The notes: generated by a model not told the origin, from the sequence alone. 64,000 nt of DNA from an uncultured Prevotellaceae bacterium (GCA_902778255.1 CACYXD010000008.1:1-64000), one strand, 5' to 3'; positions 49,754 through 58,321 are shown, counted from the stretch's first letter. A program made the numbers and translations.

Positions 49754-50340
49754 TGCCATCACCAGACAACGCACCAATGTCACCAATCTTTCGACAGCTA
49801 CTCATCTCGCTCCTGCTAATAGGATGTACGCACCCTTCGCCCCCTGTTGACGAGGTCACTATGGCTTTAGCGGAGGAAGGGGATGCGACGGTCCAAATGA
49901 AAGTAGGATTGGCTTTCGACAAAGAGGAGAACCATGAAGAAGCGGCCCGATGGTACAGAAAGGCGGCAGAGCAGGGAGTGAGCGAGGCACAGAACAATTT
50001 GGGCGTGATGTATAAGGACGGACAGGGCGTAAAACAAGACTTTAAGGAGGCTGCCCACTGGTTCCTTTTGGCTGCACAGCAAGACAACACTTTGGCACAA
50101 CTGAACCTCGGCTGGCTTTACCACGCAGGCAAAGGTTTACGTCAAAATGCTGACTCTGCCCGTTATTGGTATTCGAAAGCAGCACAAAAGGGACATGCCA
50201 CAGCGCATCTGAACCTGGGCATCCTCTATTTACAACAGAAAGACACCATTACTGCCATCCATTGCCTGCAACAAGCAGCACAGCGAGGCAATGAGGGTGC
50301 CCAGCGTATACTTCAGCGAATCAACGGAGACGGGAGATAG
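49753..50340 (+). CDS. Sel1-repeat lipoprotein coupled to hipT
   Basis: This is a 195-residue protein. ATG 49753 overlaps the hipT stop (TAATG); ATG 49777 (MSPIFRQLLISLLLIGC) is an alternative. A lipobox LLIGC marks a lipoprotein signal peptide. Four Sel1/TPR-like repeats follow (EAARWYRKAAEQGVSEAQNNLGVMY, EAAHWFLLAAQQDNTLAQLNLGWLY, SARYWYSKAAQKGHATAHLNLGILY, then a shorter one). Such repeats bind proteins. Coupling to hipT is odd for a lipoprotein and suggests an envelope accessory part or simple operon passenger. No terminator separates them. Confidence 0.85.
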   Translation: MPSPDNAPMSPIFRQLLISLLLIGCTHPSPPVDEVTMALAEEGDATVQMKVGLAFDKEENHEEAARWYRKAAEQGVSEAQNNLGVMYKDGQGVKQDFKEAAHWFLLAAQQDNTLAQLNLGWLYHAGKGLRQNADSARYWYSKAAQKGHATAHLNLGILYLQQKDTITAIHCLQQAAQRGNEGAQRILQRINGDGR

Positions 50341-50394
50341 AGGGCAAAACTATAAAAAATAAGCATTATGCTTGGTTCTTTTAGTTTTATTTCT

Positions 50395-50403
50395 TACTTT
50401 TGC
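50395..50403 (+). promoter_or_regulatory. -7 promoter box for the 50449 gene
   Basis: TACTTTTGC lies 46 nt before ATG 50449. Confidence 0.7.
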
Positions 50404-50448
50404 ATCAACTTATTACAATTTATTCTATTAACTTAATCCTTTAAAACT

Positions 50449-51153
50449 ATGGAAATTATTAGTATTTATCTAAGCAAACTATTATCACTGATTGATAATG
50501 GAAAGTTCTTTATCGTCCCAATGAAGTGGATTTACAAGTTATTGTCTTTCCTGATATTCCTTGTACCTTTGTTTGTTCTATTCTGGATTATTCAGCTATT
50601 CAATAGTGGTATGTTGAAGTACATGGACGGATGGAATAAATTCGTGGCAGCGATACTCTGCTTCCTGTTCTTCGTTGCCGTAATCGCAATGGCCTATATC
50701 AACTTCCGATTCTGGCAGAGCCGCAGCAAGAAGATTGACCACATCGTGAAGGTAGGCGATCAGGCAGTTGCTATTCCCCTCTATTCAAACCTTCTGCAGA
50801 ATATAGGTGAGATATGGGGTATCAACATTGCAGTAGTAGGACCCGTATATATCTTCCTCATTTACCTGTTTGCCGTGTTAACAGGTGCCGATGTGATGAG
50901 AATGGTTGGGAGCGACAACTATTTCCTGATGCTTATCATCGGATTGATTTTGGTCATTCTCTACACTGCTATTTCAATCATCATCGGATTCCTGGTTGTG
51001 CTGATTTTCCGCTTTATTGCCGAGAGTATCAGACTGGTGGCTCAGATTGCCAACGATACACGCGACATAGGCGACATCCTGCGTTCGGCTACGATGACAG
51101 ACCAACCTGCACCAGCTGAAGTGGCTGAACCTAAGCCTGAAGAAGAGGCATAA
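50449..51153 (+). CDS. multi-pass membrane protein of unknown function
   Basis: This 234-residue protein has about four strongly hydrophobic helices (near 30-55, 65-85, 125-150 and 160-190). A charged tail ends PAPAEVAEPKPEEEA. The amphipathic segment after the last helix (AESIRLVAQIANDTRDIGDILRS) may lie along the membrane. I do not recognise the family. It precedes a zinc-ribbon/YARHG membrane protein by 39 bp in the same direction, so the two may form an envelope-sensing pair. It has its own promoter after the hip operon. Confidence 0.75.
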   Translation: MEIISIYLSKLLSLIDNGKFFIVPMKWIYKLLSFLIFLVPLFVLFWIIQLFNSGMLKYMDGWNKFVAAILCFLFFVAVIAMAYINFRFWQSRSKKIDHIVKVGDQAVAIPLYSNLLQNIGEIWGINIAVVGPVYIFLIYLFAVLTGADVMRMVGSDNYFLMLIIGLILVILYTAISIIIGFLVVLIFRFIAESIRLVAQIANDTRDIGDILRSATMTDQPAPAEVAEPKPEEEA

Positions 51154-51192
51154 GGGAGAGAATGCGAATTATACACGAAAAAAACATTGGGT

Positions 51193-51843
51193 ATGACGAT
51201 AATAGATTTTAAACCCGTCAGGCGATGTGAGCATTGTAATCACCTGATACCTGCTTCGATGGCCGACTGTTCCTATTGTTCGCAACGTGCATTCACTCGA
51301 AACACGCCCACCGAAACAGAAGAGGAGCCTGCTTTCGAGATAAAGCCGCTTAGCCCGAAGGCAAAGAAAGGCATCCTGTATGGCTGCATTGCAGTAGTGG
51401 CTGTCGTTGCCATTATATTTATTGTGAAGGGCATTGTAGGCATGATTTCTAAGAACGAGCCTGCTTCTGATGAAATTGAAACAGAGATAGTGTTCGATGA
51501 TGTTGATGAGTTTATGCAAGATGACAGCGAACAGAATCAGCAACAAGTTACGGAAGAGGCCTGCCCAGCTGAACCTTCAAACCAACTTGAGGCATACCAG
51601 TACTTGTTTAATCGCCTAAAAGACAAGGAAATAACAGAGGAAGATATAGAAGGTTTATCTAAGCAAGACTTGAGGATTCTTCGCAACTGGTATTATGCAC
51701 AATATGGATATATGTTCAGAACAGACGATATGCGCGAGTTTTTCGAGCAGATGCCATGGTATGAAGGCCGTTATACCGACGTAAGCGGTATGCTCACTGA
51801 CTTGGAACGTAGGAATGTGGAATTCATTAAACGTCATGAATAA
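51193..51843 (+). CDS. zinc-ribbon membrane protein with YARHG domain
   Basis: This is a 216-residue protein from ATG 51193; TTG 51187 is an alternative. An N-terminal zinc ribbon (CEHCNHLIPASMADCSYC) is followed by one transmembrane helix (ILYGCIAVVAVVAIIFIVKG) and an acidic linker. The C-terminal YARHG domain reads LRILRNWYYAQYGYMFRTDDMREFFEQMPWY. This places the ribbon in the cytoplasm and YARHG outside. YARHG domains are thought to bind cell-wall or surface ligands, but their role is not settled. An inverted repeat (51862-51902) follows the stop. Confidence 0.85.
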   Translation: MTIIDFKPVRRCEHCNHLIPASMADCSYCSQRAFTRNTPTETEEEPAFEIKPLSPKAKKGILYGCIAVVAVVAIIFIVKGIVGMISKNEPASDEIETEIVFDDVDEFMQDDSEQNQQQVTEEACPAEPSNQLEAYQYLFNRLKDKEITEEDIEGLSKQDLRILRNWYYAQYGYMFRTDDMREFFEQMPWYEGRYTDVSGMLTDLERRNVEFIKRHE

Positions 51844-51861
51844 GACGCCTGTACTAATTCT

Positions 51862-51902
51862 TTTGGCCGTTTCCCTTTGCCAATGCAATGGAAACGGCCA
51901 AA
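51862..51902 (+). terminator. 13-bp hairpin after the YARHG gene
   Basis: TTTGGCCGTTTCC (51862-51874) and GGAAACGGCCAAA (51890-51902) are perfect inverted repeats with a 15-nt loop. No T run follows, so termination is plausible but not certain. Confidence 0.5.
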
Positions 51903-51996
51903 TTCGTTCGGAGCAAGAAGTATCACTATGACACCATGCATTTTGAATTTCGTCCAGAGTTTCTGAACTGTCGCCCAAATGGGACCTCTGGAAAAT

Positions 51997-52053
51997 AATT
52001 TTGGCCAGAATTATAAAAATAATGGCCAAAATTCATAAAATTCTGGCCATTAT
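51997..52053. repeat. three-arm TGGCC cluster, alternative hairpins
   Basis: Arm A (51997-52012), arm B (52019-52033) and arm C (52039-52053) each contain GGCC and can pair A-B, B-C or A-C over 10-11 bp. On the minus strand the B-C hairpin ends in TTTTAT, so it can serve as terminator of the beta-barrel gene (52111). Confidence 0.65.
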
Positions 52054-52110
52054 CTATTTTCTGCAATTACTCTTTATTTTGCAGGAAAGGTGGAATTGAG
52101 GTCTGAATGA

Positions 52111-52695
52111 TTAGAACTTATACCTCAGACCTCCGCAAAGGATACCCTGCTCACCAACACCAAGTTCAGCGAAGGCACGAATCTGGGGAGAGCCAACCTC
52201 AAGACCGAGGAGAGAGGCCTGCCAGTTGAAATGAACAGCCGACTCGTTCTTGCCGTCGTACGACTCTGTACGCAACGTGGCACCAACACCAAACTTAGAA
52301 TATGCTCCAAAGTACTTCTTGCGCATCCAGTCGAACTTCACAGCAGGCATCACCGTATAGTAAGAATCCTTATACTCGCCCGTATTAGTGCTGCCCAGAT
52401 ATACATCCTGCGAGTTCTGGCCATAAACAAGGATACCCCCTACGCCCAACCAAGAATTGGTGTGATAGAAATACTCGGCTGAGAAGGGGCCCGTATAGCT
52501 CTCGTTCTCGTACTTGGCACCACCAAAAGTGACCATGGTGGCAGCAATATGCTCAAAAGCGCCTAACCACTGCGAGTTTGACGCTGCGCCGTAAGAAACG
52601 GCCACCTCATGGCGATTGAACTCTTTCTCATCCTGTGCGTTAACACTGACTATAGTCATCATGGCAACGATGGCCATCAAAAAAAACTTTTTCAT
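52111..52695 (-). CDS. small outer-membrane beta-barrel protein, unknown
   Basis: This 194-residue protein has a signal peptide (MKKFFLMAIVAMMTIVSVNAQ). Alternating aromatic strands follow (RHEVAVSYGAASNSQWLGAFEHIAATMV; YKDSYYTVMPAVKFDWMRKKYFGAYSKFGVGATL), ending in Phe (LCGGLRYKF), the usual C-terminal signature of outer-membrane barrels. The function is unknown. It lies 14 nt after ruvA in the same direction, so it is probably on the same transcript. Confidence 0.8.
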   Translation of the reverse strand: MKKFFLMAIVAMMTIVSVNAQDEKEFNRHEVAVSYGAASNSQWLGAFEHIAATMVTFGGAKYENESYTGPFSAEYFYHTNSWLGVGGILVYGQNSQDVYLGSTNTGEYKDSYYTVMPAVKFDWMRKKYFGAYSKFGVGATLRTESYDGKNESAVHFNWQASLLGLEVGSPQIRAFAELGVGEQGILCGGLRYKF

Positions 52696-52709
52696 AATGA
52701 TAATTGGTA

Positions 52710-53312
52710 TTATTTTATTTGTTTCAATGCTAATTTTACAACTTGCTCAACAGGCAGCGAGGGCTGCTCCTGAAGAATCTGCACTACGACCTTCTGCGTA
52801 GGAGCAGGGGCAAAGCCCAACATAGTGAGGGCTGCAACGGCCTCATCGCGCACGGCATTATTGACTGGAGCAGCCACACTGCCGCCAGCAGGAATCTCAT
52901 CGGCAATGCCAAGGGCCACAATCTTGTCGCGCAGATCCACGATGATACGCTGGGCTGTCATCTTTCCGATACCCTTGATGCCCTGAATCTGTTTGGCGTT
53001 GCCAGTAGAAATAGCCGAGCAGAGTTCGCTAACACTCATGCCTGAGAGCATCATACGCGCTGTGTTGGCACCCACGCCACTGACGGTAATGAGCAACTGG
53101 AACATCTCGCGCTCCTTTTTATTATAAAAGCCAAAGAGCACGTAGGCATCCTCGCGAATGGCCTCATAGACGTAGAGCTTTACTTCCTTTTTACCTTGGC
53201 AGGCACTATAAGTAGTAAGCGAGATATTGAGCCCATAGCCTACTCCGCCTGCCTCAACTGTAGCCATAGCGGGGGTCAACTCAGTGAGTTCACCCTTGAT
53301 ATATTCAATCAT
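52710..53312 (-). CDS. ruvA: Holliday junction DNA helicase subunit RuvA
   Basis: This 200-residue protein begins [31 protein letters not shown]. The OB domain is followed by paired HhH motifs ([16 protein letters not shown] and [19 protein letters not shown]) and domain III ([14 protein letters not shown]...[10 protein letters not shown]). It binds four-way junctions and loads RuvB for branch migration. I recall ruvA immediately before sprA in other Bacteroidota. Here the two are about 6.6 kb apart. Confidence 0.97.
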   Translation of the reverse strand: MIEYIKGELTELTPAMATVEAGGVGYGLNISLTTYSACQGKKEVKLYVYEAIREDAYVLFGFYNKKEREMFQLLITVSGVGANTARMMLSGMSVSELCSAISTGNAKQIQGIKGIGKMTAQRIIVDLRDKIVALGIADEIPAGGSVAAPVNNAVRDEAVAALTMLGFAPAPTQKVVVQILQEQPSLPVEQVVKLALKQIK

Positions 53313-53462
53313 AACTTACAATTTTGTATATATACATCGTTTTTAACGGATAAACCTGTCAATTTATTGTAATTAATGGGCATAATTTTGTAAATTATCA
53401 CAAAATGATAGTTTTTAGATAATTTTTACGTCAAAATGTAAACGTGTTTAAGACAAAAACAT

Positions 53463-53471
53463 TACTTTTGC
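53463..53471 (+). promoter_or_regulatory. -7 promoter box for ddh
   Basis: TACTTTTGC lies 41 nt before ATG 53513. It lies inside the longer frame from 53444, which is therefore rejected. Confidence 0.65.
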
Positions 53472-53512
53472 AGCCGAATTCGTTTAATGGGACAACAAAA
53501 CACATTATAAAA

Positions 53513-54412
53513 ATGAAAAAAATCAGAGCAGCCGTCGTTGGTTACGGCAACATTGGAAAGTATGCACTCGAGGCACTGGAGGCAGCGCCCGACTTCGAAG
53601 TAGCAGGTATCGTACGTCGTAATGGCGCAGAGAACAAGCCTGCCGAACTGGCTCAATATGAGGTTGTGAAGGATATCAAGGAACTGAAAGACGTTGACGT
53701 GGCCATCCTGGCTACCCCCACCCGCTCATGCGAGGAATATGCCAAGCAGATCCTGCCCCTGGGCATCAACACCGTTGACTCATTCGATATCCACGGACTG
53801 ATTCGCGACTATCGCCGCACGCTGATGGATATCAACAAGAAGACCAACACGGTGAGCGTCATTGCTGCCGGATGGGATCCAGGTTCTGACTCTATCGTAC
53901 GTACCCTGATGCAGAGCCTTGCACCCAAAGGACTTTCATACACCAACTTCGGCCCTGGCATGTCAATGGGCCACAGCGTTTGCGTACGCTCGAAGGCTGG
54001 CGTGAAGAATGCTCTGTCAATGACCATCCCCTTGGGCGAGGGCATCCATCGCCGCATGGTCTATGTAGAGCTGGAAGAGGGCGCTAAGCTCGAAGAGGTA
54101 ACAGCTGCCATCAAGGCCGACCCCTACTTCGCCAGCGACGAGACACACGTGTTCCAGGTAGAGAGCGTAGATGACGTGCGCGATATGGGTCATGGTGTAA
54201 ACCTCGTTCGCAAAGGTGTGTCTGGCAAGACCCAGAACCAGCGCCTGGAGTTCAACATGAGCATCAACAACCCCGCCCTGACTGGTCAGGTACTGGTCAA
54301 CGTAGCTCGTGCCTCTATGCATCAGCAGCCTGGTTGCTACACCATGATCGAGATCCCTGTCATCGACATGCTGCCTGGCGATCGTGAGGACTTGATCAGC
54401 CACTTGGTATAA
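53513..54412 (+). CDS. ddh: meso-diaminopimelate dehydrogenase
   Basis: This 299-residue NADPH-dependent enzyme makes meso-diaminopimelate directly from tetrahydrodipicolinate, for lysine and peptidoglycan synthesis. The Rossmann motif AAVVGYGNIGKYALEAL is at the N-terminus. VAILATPTRSCEEYAKQILPLGINTVDSFDIH and AAGWDPGSDSIVRTL are family blocks. Length is close to the usual 300-320. ATG 53513 (MKKIRAAVVG) is chosen because the promoter box lies upstream of it. A strong terminator follows. Confidence 0.96.
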   Translation: MKKIRAAVVGYGNIGKYALEALEAAPDFEVAGIVRRNGAENKPAELAQYEVVKDIKELKDVDVAILATPTRSCEEYAKQILPLGINTVDSFDIHGLIRDYRRTLMDINKKTNTVSVIAAGWDPGSDSIVRTLMQSLAPKGLSYTNFGPGMSMGHSVCVRSKAGVKNALSMTIPLGEGIHRRMVYVELEEGAKLEEVTAAIKADPYFASDETHVFQVESVDDVRDMGHGVNLVRKGVSGKTQNQRLEFNMSINNPALTGQVLVNVARASMHQQPGCYTMIEIPVIDMLPGDREDLISHLV

Positions 54413-54441
54413 GCGAACAACACAAACACTTATTTATACAG

Positions 54442-54484
54442 GAAACGAATATGGATTTTGTACATTCATATTCGTTTCTTTTTT
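54442..54484 (+). terminator. intrinsic terminator after ddh
   Basis: GAAACGAATATG (54442-54453) and CATATTCGTTTC (54467-54478) form a 12-bp perfect stem with a 13-nt loop followed by six T residues. Confidence 0.9.
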
Positions 54485-54547
54485 CGTTATTTATCTACTT
54501 TCTGTAAGTTTTTTCGTGATATATTTGGTGGTTACAACATTTTTTAA

Positions 54548-54556
54548 TAATTTTGC
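54548..54556 (+). promoter_or_regulatory. -7 promoter box for the 54602 gene
   Basis: TAATTTTGC lies 46 nt before ATG 54602, in the A/T-rich gap after the ddh terminator. Confidence 0.6.
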
Positions 54557-54601
54557 CGAGCTAAAATCTACTAAAAATATATTAAACTAAAATTATAACT
54601 T

Positions 54602-56662
54602 ATGAAAACAAGACTATTTACCCTATTTGCGCTATTGATTGGCGTGTGTAGTGGAGTGTGGGCAGAAAGCGTCACTGTTACACTTAGCGGTAGAACCACC
54701 AAAGATGCCAAGACAGTTGCTGCCGTTCCTACGATTGCCAGTTCAAGTGCAACAATTACATTAGGGGCATGTGGAACCACTTGCGCTAACAGTGGCTATT
54801 TTCAAACCAATGGCGATGGCAAATACATTGTGGTAGGAGAGACCAACTATTACTTAACTCACACATACAACAGCGGCAACAAAGTGCCATGGAAAGATGC
54901 TGGTGCATCAAGCCAATATGGTACTTTCACAATACCCAGCGGCTACATCTATACAGTAAAAAGGGTGCAGCATGCTATGGCGACTCAAGGTTTTAACGAG
55001 AATGTCAACATTGTTATTAGGAATAATTCCTCTGTTTCTAAATACTCAACTGGCAACATAGAGAAAAAATCTGTTAGTAATGAATCCTCTGTGGACTTTA
55101 GCACAATAAATATCGCAGAGGCCAATTGGGTTTCACTAACGGAAGGTACCTATACAATTGGCGCAGAAGTAAATAGTTCCAACACTGGTACAGGAAAATA
55201 CTTTGGCATTGGCCAAATCATCCTTACTGGCGAATTGGCCGAGGCAAAAGTTATTGCCACGGAAGTATTTGATGGAATAAAAATTAACAATTCAGAAATA
55301 GCATCTGCACGTTATTCGTTGGAAGGTAATGTGATTACATTGTCAGAAGCCTACGTGTCAGCCCCGACACTCAAGCTTATAAATCTTGTTACTTATACAG
55401 ACGAATCTACCATCAGGCGCGATATTAGCGTTTCTTTTGCAAAGAATGGCCTAAACACTTTTTTTGAAGGAACTGCGACAATAGGTGCAACTACATACAC
55501 GGTAAAGATTCCTGTTGATAACGAGGCTATTACTTCTACTATCACATGGGCTTTCAATGACCAAGGAAACACGCTCACTCCTATATACTCTGCAAACGGC
55601 ACAAAGATTGCTACATCGGCAGTTACCTTAGGCAGTGAAATTACATATGAAGCGAACTCAGACCACTGTTTTGTTGACAGTAATGGCGATGATGATGTAC
55701 TAGTTTCAAGAGTCAAGCCAAATAAAACAACTGACAACACTATTACCTTTACAATAACTCCAAAGATAGGAGTAAAATTCACACCTACTTCCGTTTCTTT
55801 TGTGGCCATGAAACAAGGAACAAATGGGGATGTGACCTTGAACGCCGATTGGATTTCGGAAGGGTTATCAACCATCAACTTGGAAAGCAATATTGCCTTG
55901 AGACGCGCCTCAAGTAGCGGAACATACAACAAACCTGGTGGTGATCGAAAGACCTACAACCTCGTGACTAAAGGTGCTAGTACAGCGACAGGAACATGTG
56001 GATTGAAATTAACATTGAACACTGCCGCAAAGTCTTACGGTATTGGCGAAATCATTATCACAGGTTACATTTATGGCGAAGAAATTACCATTACCGCCAA
56101 TGTTGGTGCCAAGGGTTTTGCCACCTATGTCAATAATGACTACGCTCTCGACTTCACAGGCAAGAGTATCAAGGCCTACACCATTGCATCAACCGATGGT
56201 AGTGCACTAACACTTACTCAGAAGAACAAGGTGTCTAAGGGCGAGCCCGTGCTGCTTTATTCTGAAACCAACAGCGACAGTCAGGATATTCCTGCTATCG
56301 CAGAAAGCGAAGCTACCGCTACCGTAGGCAACATGCTTGTGAAAGGTACTGGTGCAGCTATCACATGGGCAGAAGGCACGAAATACTACGTTCTATATAC
56401 TGGTGGTGAGAATCCTGGATTCTTCCGAGCCAACAACAGCGTCATTGCAACCAATAAAGCCTACTTGGATTTGACAGGTATCGCTAGCGCACGTGCTCTC
56501 TCGTTCAGCCTTGATATGGATAACAATGAGACCACAGGCATTGCAAAAATAGGTAAGGCATCTAAGGTAACTGGCAATACCTACGACCTCCAGGGCCGCC
56601 GTGTTGTCCAACCCACAAAGGGCCTATACATCGTGAATGGCAAGAAACTGGTGAAGAAGTAA
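54602..56662 (+). CDS. secreted beta-rich surface protein with T9SS-type tail
   Basis: This 686-residue protein has a signal peptide (MKTRLFTLFALLIGVCSGVWA). Two related beta-rich regions (near 30-215 and 310-500) each end with a similar strand pair (YFGIGQIILTGEL near 205 and YGIGEIIITGYI near 485). A domain near 500-640 (ITANVGAKGFATYVNNDYALDF) and the C-terminal YDLQGRRVVQPTKGLYIVNGKKLVKK follow. The tail is the same type as in the GH53 and C10 proteins. No catalytic motif was seen, so it may be an adhesin or glycan-binding protein. A 59-residue peptide gene and GH28 follow on the same strand without a clear terminator. Confidence 0.82.
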   Translation: MKTRLFTLFALLIGVCSGVWAESVTVTLSGRTTKDAKTVAAVPTIASSSATITLGACGTTCANSGYFQTNGDGKYIVVGETNYYLTHTYNSGNKVPWKDAGASSQYGTFTIPSGYIYTVKRVQHAMATQGFNENVNIVIRNNSSVSKYSTGNIEKKSVSNESSVDFSTINIAEANWVSLTEGTYTIGAEVNSSNTGTGKYFGIGQIILTGELAEAKVIATEVFDGIKINNSEIASARYSLEGNVITLSEAYVSAPTLKLINLVTYTDESTIRRDISVSFAKNGLNTFFEGTATIGATTYTVKIPVDNEAITSTITWAFNDQGNTLTPIYSANGTKIATSAVTLGSEITYEANSDHCFVDSNGDDDVLVSRVKPNKTTDNTITFTITPKIGVKFTPTSVSFVAMKQGTNGDVTLNADWISEGLSTINLESNIALRRASSSGTYNKPGGDRKTYNLVTKGASTATGTCGLKLTLNTAAKSYGIGEIIITGYIYGEEITITANVGAKGFATYVNNDYALDFTGKSIKAYTIASTDGSALTLTQKNKVSKGEPVLLYSETNSDSQDIPAIAESEATATVGNMLVKGTGAAITWAEGTKYYVLYTGGENPGFFRANNSVIATNKAYLDLTGIASARALSFSLDMDNNETTGIAKIGKASKVTGNTYDLQGRRVVQPTKGLYIVNGKKLVKK

Positions 56663-56724
56663 AGAATTAATTCGTGAGACAATTATTTGAATTATTCTAA
56701 TTCGTTTCAAAAAAGACAAGAAGT

Positions 56725-56904
56725 ATGAAAAAAATATATAACAAACCAGTCATAGAGCTGTTGACTGTAGAAATGCAAAACATGATTGCTGCCAGCCTTA
56801 CTCCTGGCGAGAACACAGGTACCATTTCTGAAGACCCTGTTCCTGGCGGAACGCCAGGTGAAGCACGTAGCTTTGAATTCTGGGATGACGAGGACTTATT
56901 CTGA
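56725..56904 (+). CDS. 59-aa Prevotella-type small peptide (unknown)
   Basis: This 59-residue peptide has the pattern MKKIYNKPVIELLTVEMQNM, then IAASLTPGEN, a Pro/Gly-rich middle and an acidic C-terminus with FWDDEDLF. Short proteins with 'MKK.Y.KP.IE......M.AAS' starts are common in Prevotella and Bacteroides, and I know of no function. The form, a conserved leader-like start followed by a variable tail, resembles a modified or exported peptide precursor (inference). Its stop codon is 1 nt before the GH28 ATG (TGATATG), so the two are translationally coupled. Confidence 0.75.
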   Translation: MKKIYNKPVIELLTVEMQNMIAASLTPGENTGTISEDPVPGGTPGEARSFEFWDDEDLF

Positions 56905-56905
56905 T

Positions 56906-58321
56906 ATGAAAACATTTCTAACAATATGTATCGCCTGCCTAAGCGCTATGACTGCTTGGGCGGGCGATTACGCAAAGTGTTACGAGGGCCTGCCTACACC
57001 CGTGAAGGCTGTGGAGCCCATTGTGATTCCTGCCAATGAGGTGAACCTGAAAGAGGTGGGAGGCATTGGCGATGGCGTAACGCTATGTACTGAGGCTTTC
57101 GAAAAAGGCATCTCGAAACTGTCGAAGGCTGGCGGCGGACGGCTCACGGTGCCTGAGGGCGTATGGCTCACAGGACCTATCATGCTGAAAGACAACATCG
57201 AACTGCATCTGGAAAAGAATGCACTCGTGGTGTTCTCGCCAGACAAGTCGCTCTTCCTGGACAAGAATCCAAACGCGAGCCGAGTGTATCCATGCATCCG
57301 CGCCTCGAAACGTACGAATATCGCCATCACTGGCCAAGGCATACTTGATGGCAACGGACAGCAGTGGCGCCCCGTGAAGCGTGGCAAGGTGAGCGACGTG
57401 GAGTGGAAACAATACATGGAGATGGGCGGACAGGTCACAGAGAAAGGCGACCTGTGGTATCCCTGGCAGATGAAGAATGGCTATGCCGACATTGCCGATG
57501 ATCCTGTGAAACAGGAGTCGATGCGTAACGACCTGATACGCCTGACGGACTGCAAGAACGTGCTCATAGAAGGGGTGACCATACAGAACGCCCCAAAATT
57601 CCACCTGCATCCCTGTTACTGCGAGAATGTGATTATCGATGGGGTCACCGTACGCTCGGAATGGAACGTACAGAACGGCGACGGCATCGACCTCTCAGAC
57701 TGTCATCAGGCACTCATCGTCAACTCTACCGTCAGCGTGGGTGATGATGGCATCTGCATGAAGAGCGGTAAGCCCTCGAAGAGCCACGCCATCAGTGGCT
57801 GCGAGGATATCATCGTACAGGACAACGTGGTGAACCATGCCCATGGCGGCTTCGTGTTTGGCAGCGAGACAGCTGCTGGTATGCGTCGTATGGTGGTGCG
57901 TCACAACACGTTCAGCGGCACGGATGTGGGACTGCGTTTCAAGAGTTCGCTGGATCGTGGCGGACGCTCGGAAAAAATATTCATCAGTGACATCATGATG
58001 AACGACATTGCATCTGAGGCCATCACATTCCAGTGTGACTACGTGGACCGCCATGCAGGAAGCAGCGACGGCGACCCTGTCTATACAGAAGCAGAAAAGA
58101 AATGGGCACCTAACTTCCAAGATATCCACATCAGCAACATCGTTTGCCGTGGCTGCAAGACAGGCATCAAAGCAAGCGGAATTGCCGGCCTCAACTGTGT
58201 ACACGACATCAGCATCAAGGACTGCACCATCGTCTATAACAAGACCGACAAGCAGATAGACGAAAAAACCGCACAATTGCAATTAAGCAACGTGCGGCTG
58301 ATACCAAACAAGGCACAATAG
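56906..58321 (+). CDS. GH28 polygalacturonase, exported
   Basis: This 471-residue enzyme starts at ATG 56906, with a signal peptide (MKTFLTICIACLSAMTAWA). GH28 catalytic aspartates are visible in VQNGDGIDLSDC and VSVGDDGICMKSG. The later conserved HGGFVFGSETAAGMRRM (the HG block) and GLRFKSSLDRGG (the RxK block) are also present. It hydrolyses galacturonan in pectin, probably in the periplasm or at the surface. It has no T9SS-type tail. It is coupled to the upstream 59-aa peptide gene and ends in a hairpin shared with lpdA. Confidence 0.94.
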   Translation: MKTFLTICIACLSAMTAWAGDYAKCYEGLPTPVKAVEPIVIPANEVNLKEVGGIGDGVTLCTEAFEKGISKLSKAGGGRLTVPEGVWLTGPIMLKDNIELHLEKNALVVFSPDKSLFLDKNPNASRVYPCIRASKRTNIAITGQGILDGNGQQWRPVKRGKVSDVEWKQYMEMGGQVTEKGDLWYPWQMKNGYADIADDPVKQESMRNDLIRLTDCKNVLIEGVTIQNAPKFHLHPCYCENVIIDGVTVRSEWNVQNGDGIDLSDCHQALIVNSTVSVGDDGICMKSGKPSKSHAISGCEDIIVQDNVVNHAHGGFVFGSETAAGMRRMVVRHNTFSGTDVGLRFKSSLDRGGRSEKIFISDIMMNDIASEAITFQCDYVDRHAGSSDGDPVYTEAEKKWAPNFQDIHISNIVCRGCKTGIKASGIAGLNCVHDISIKDCTIVYNKTDKQIDEKTAQLQLSNVRLIPNKAQ

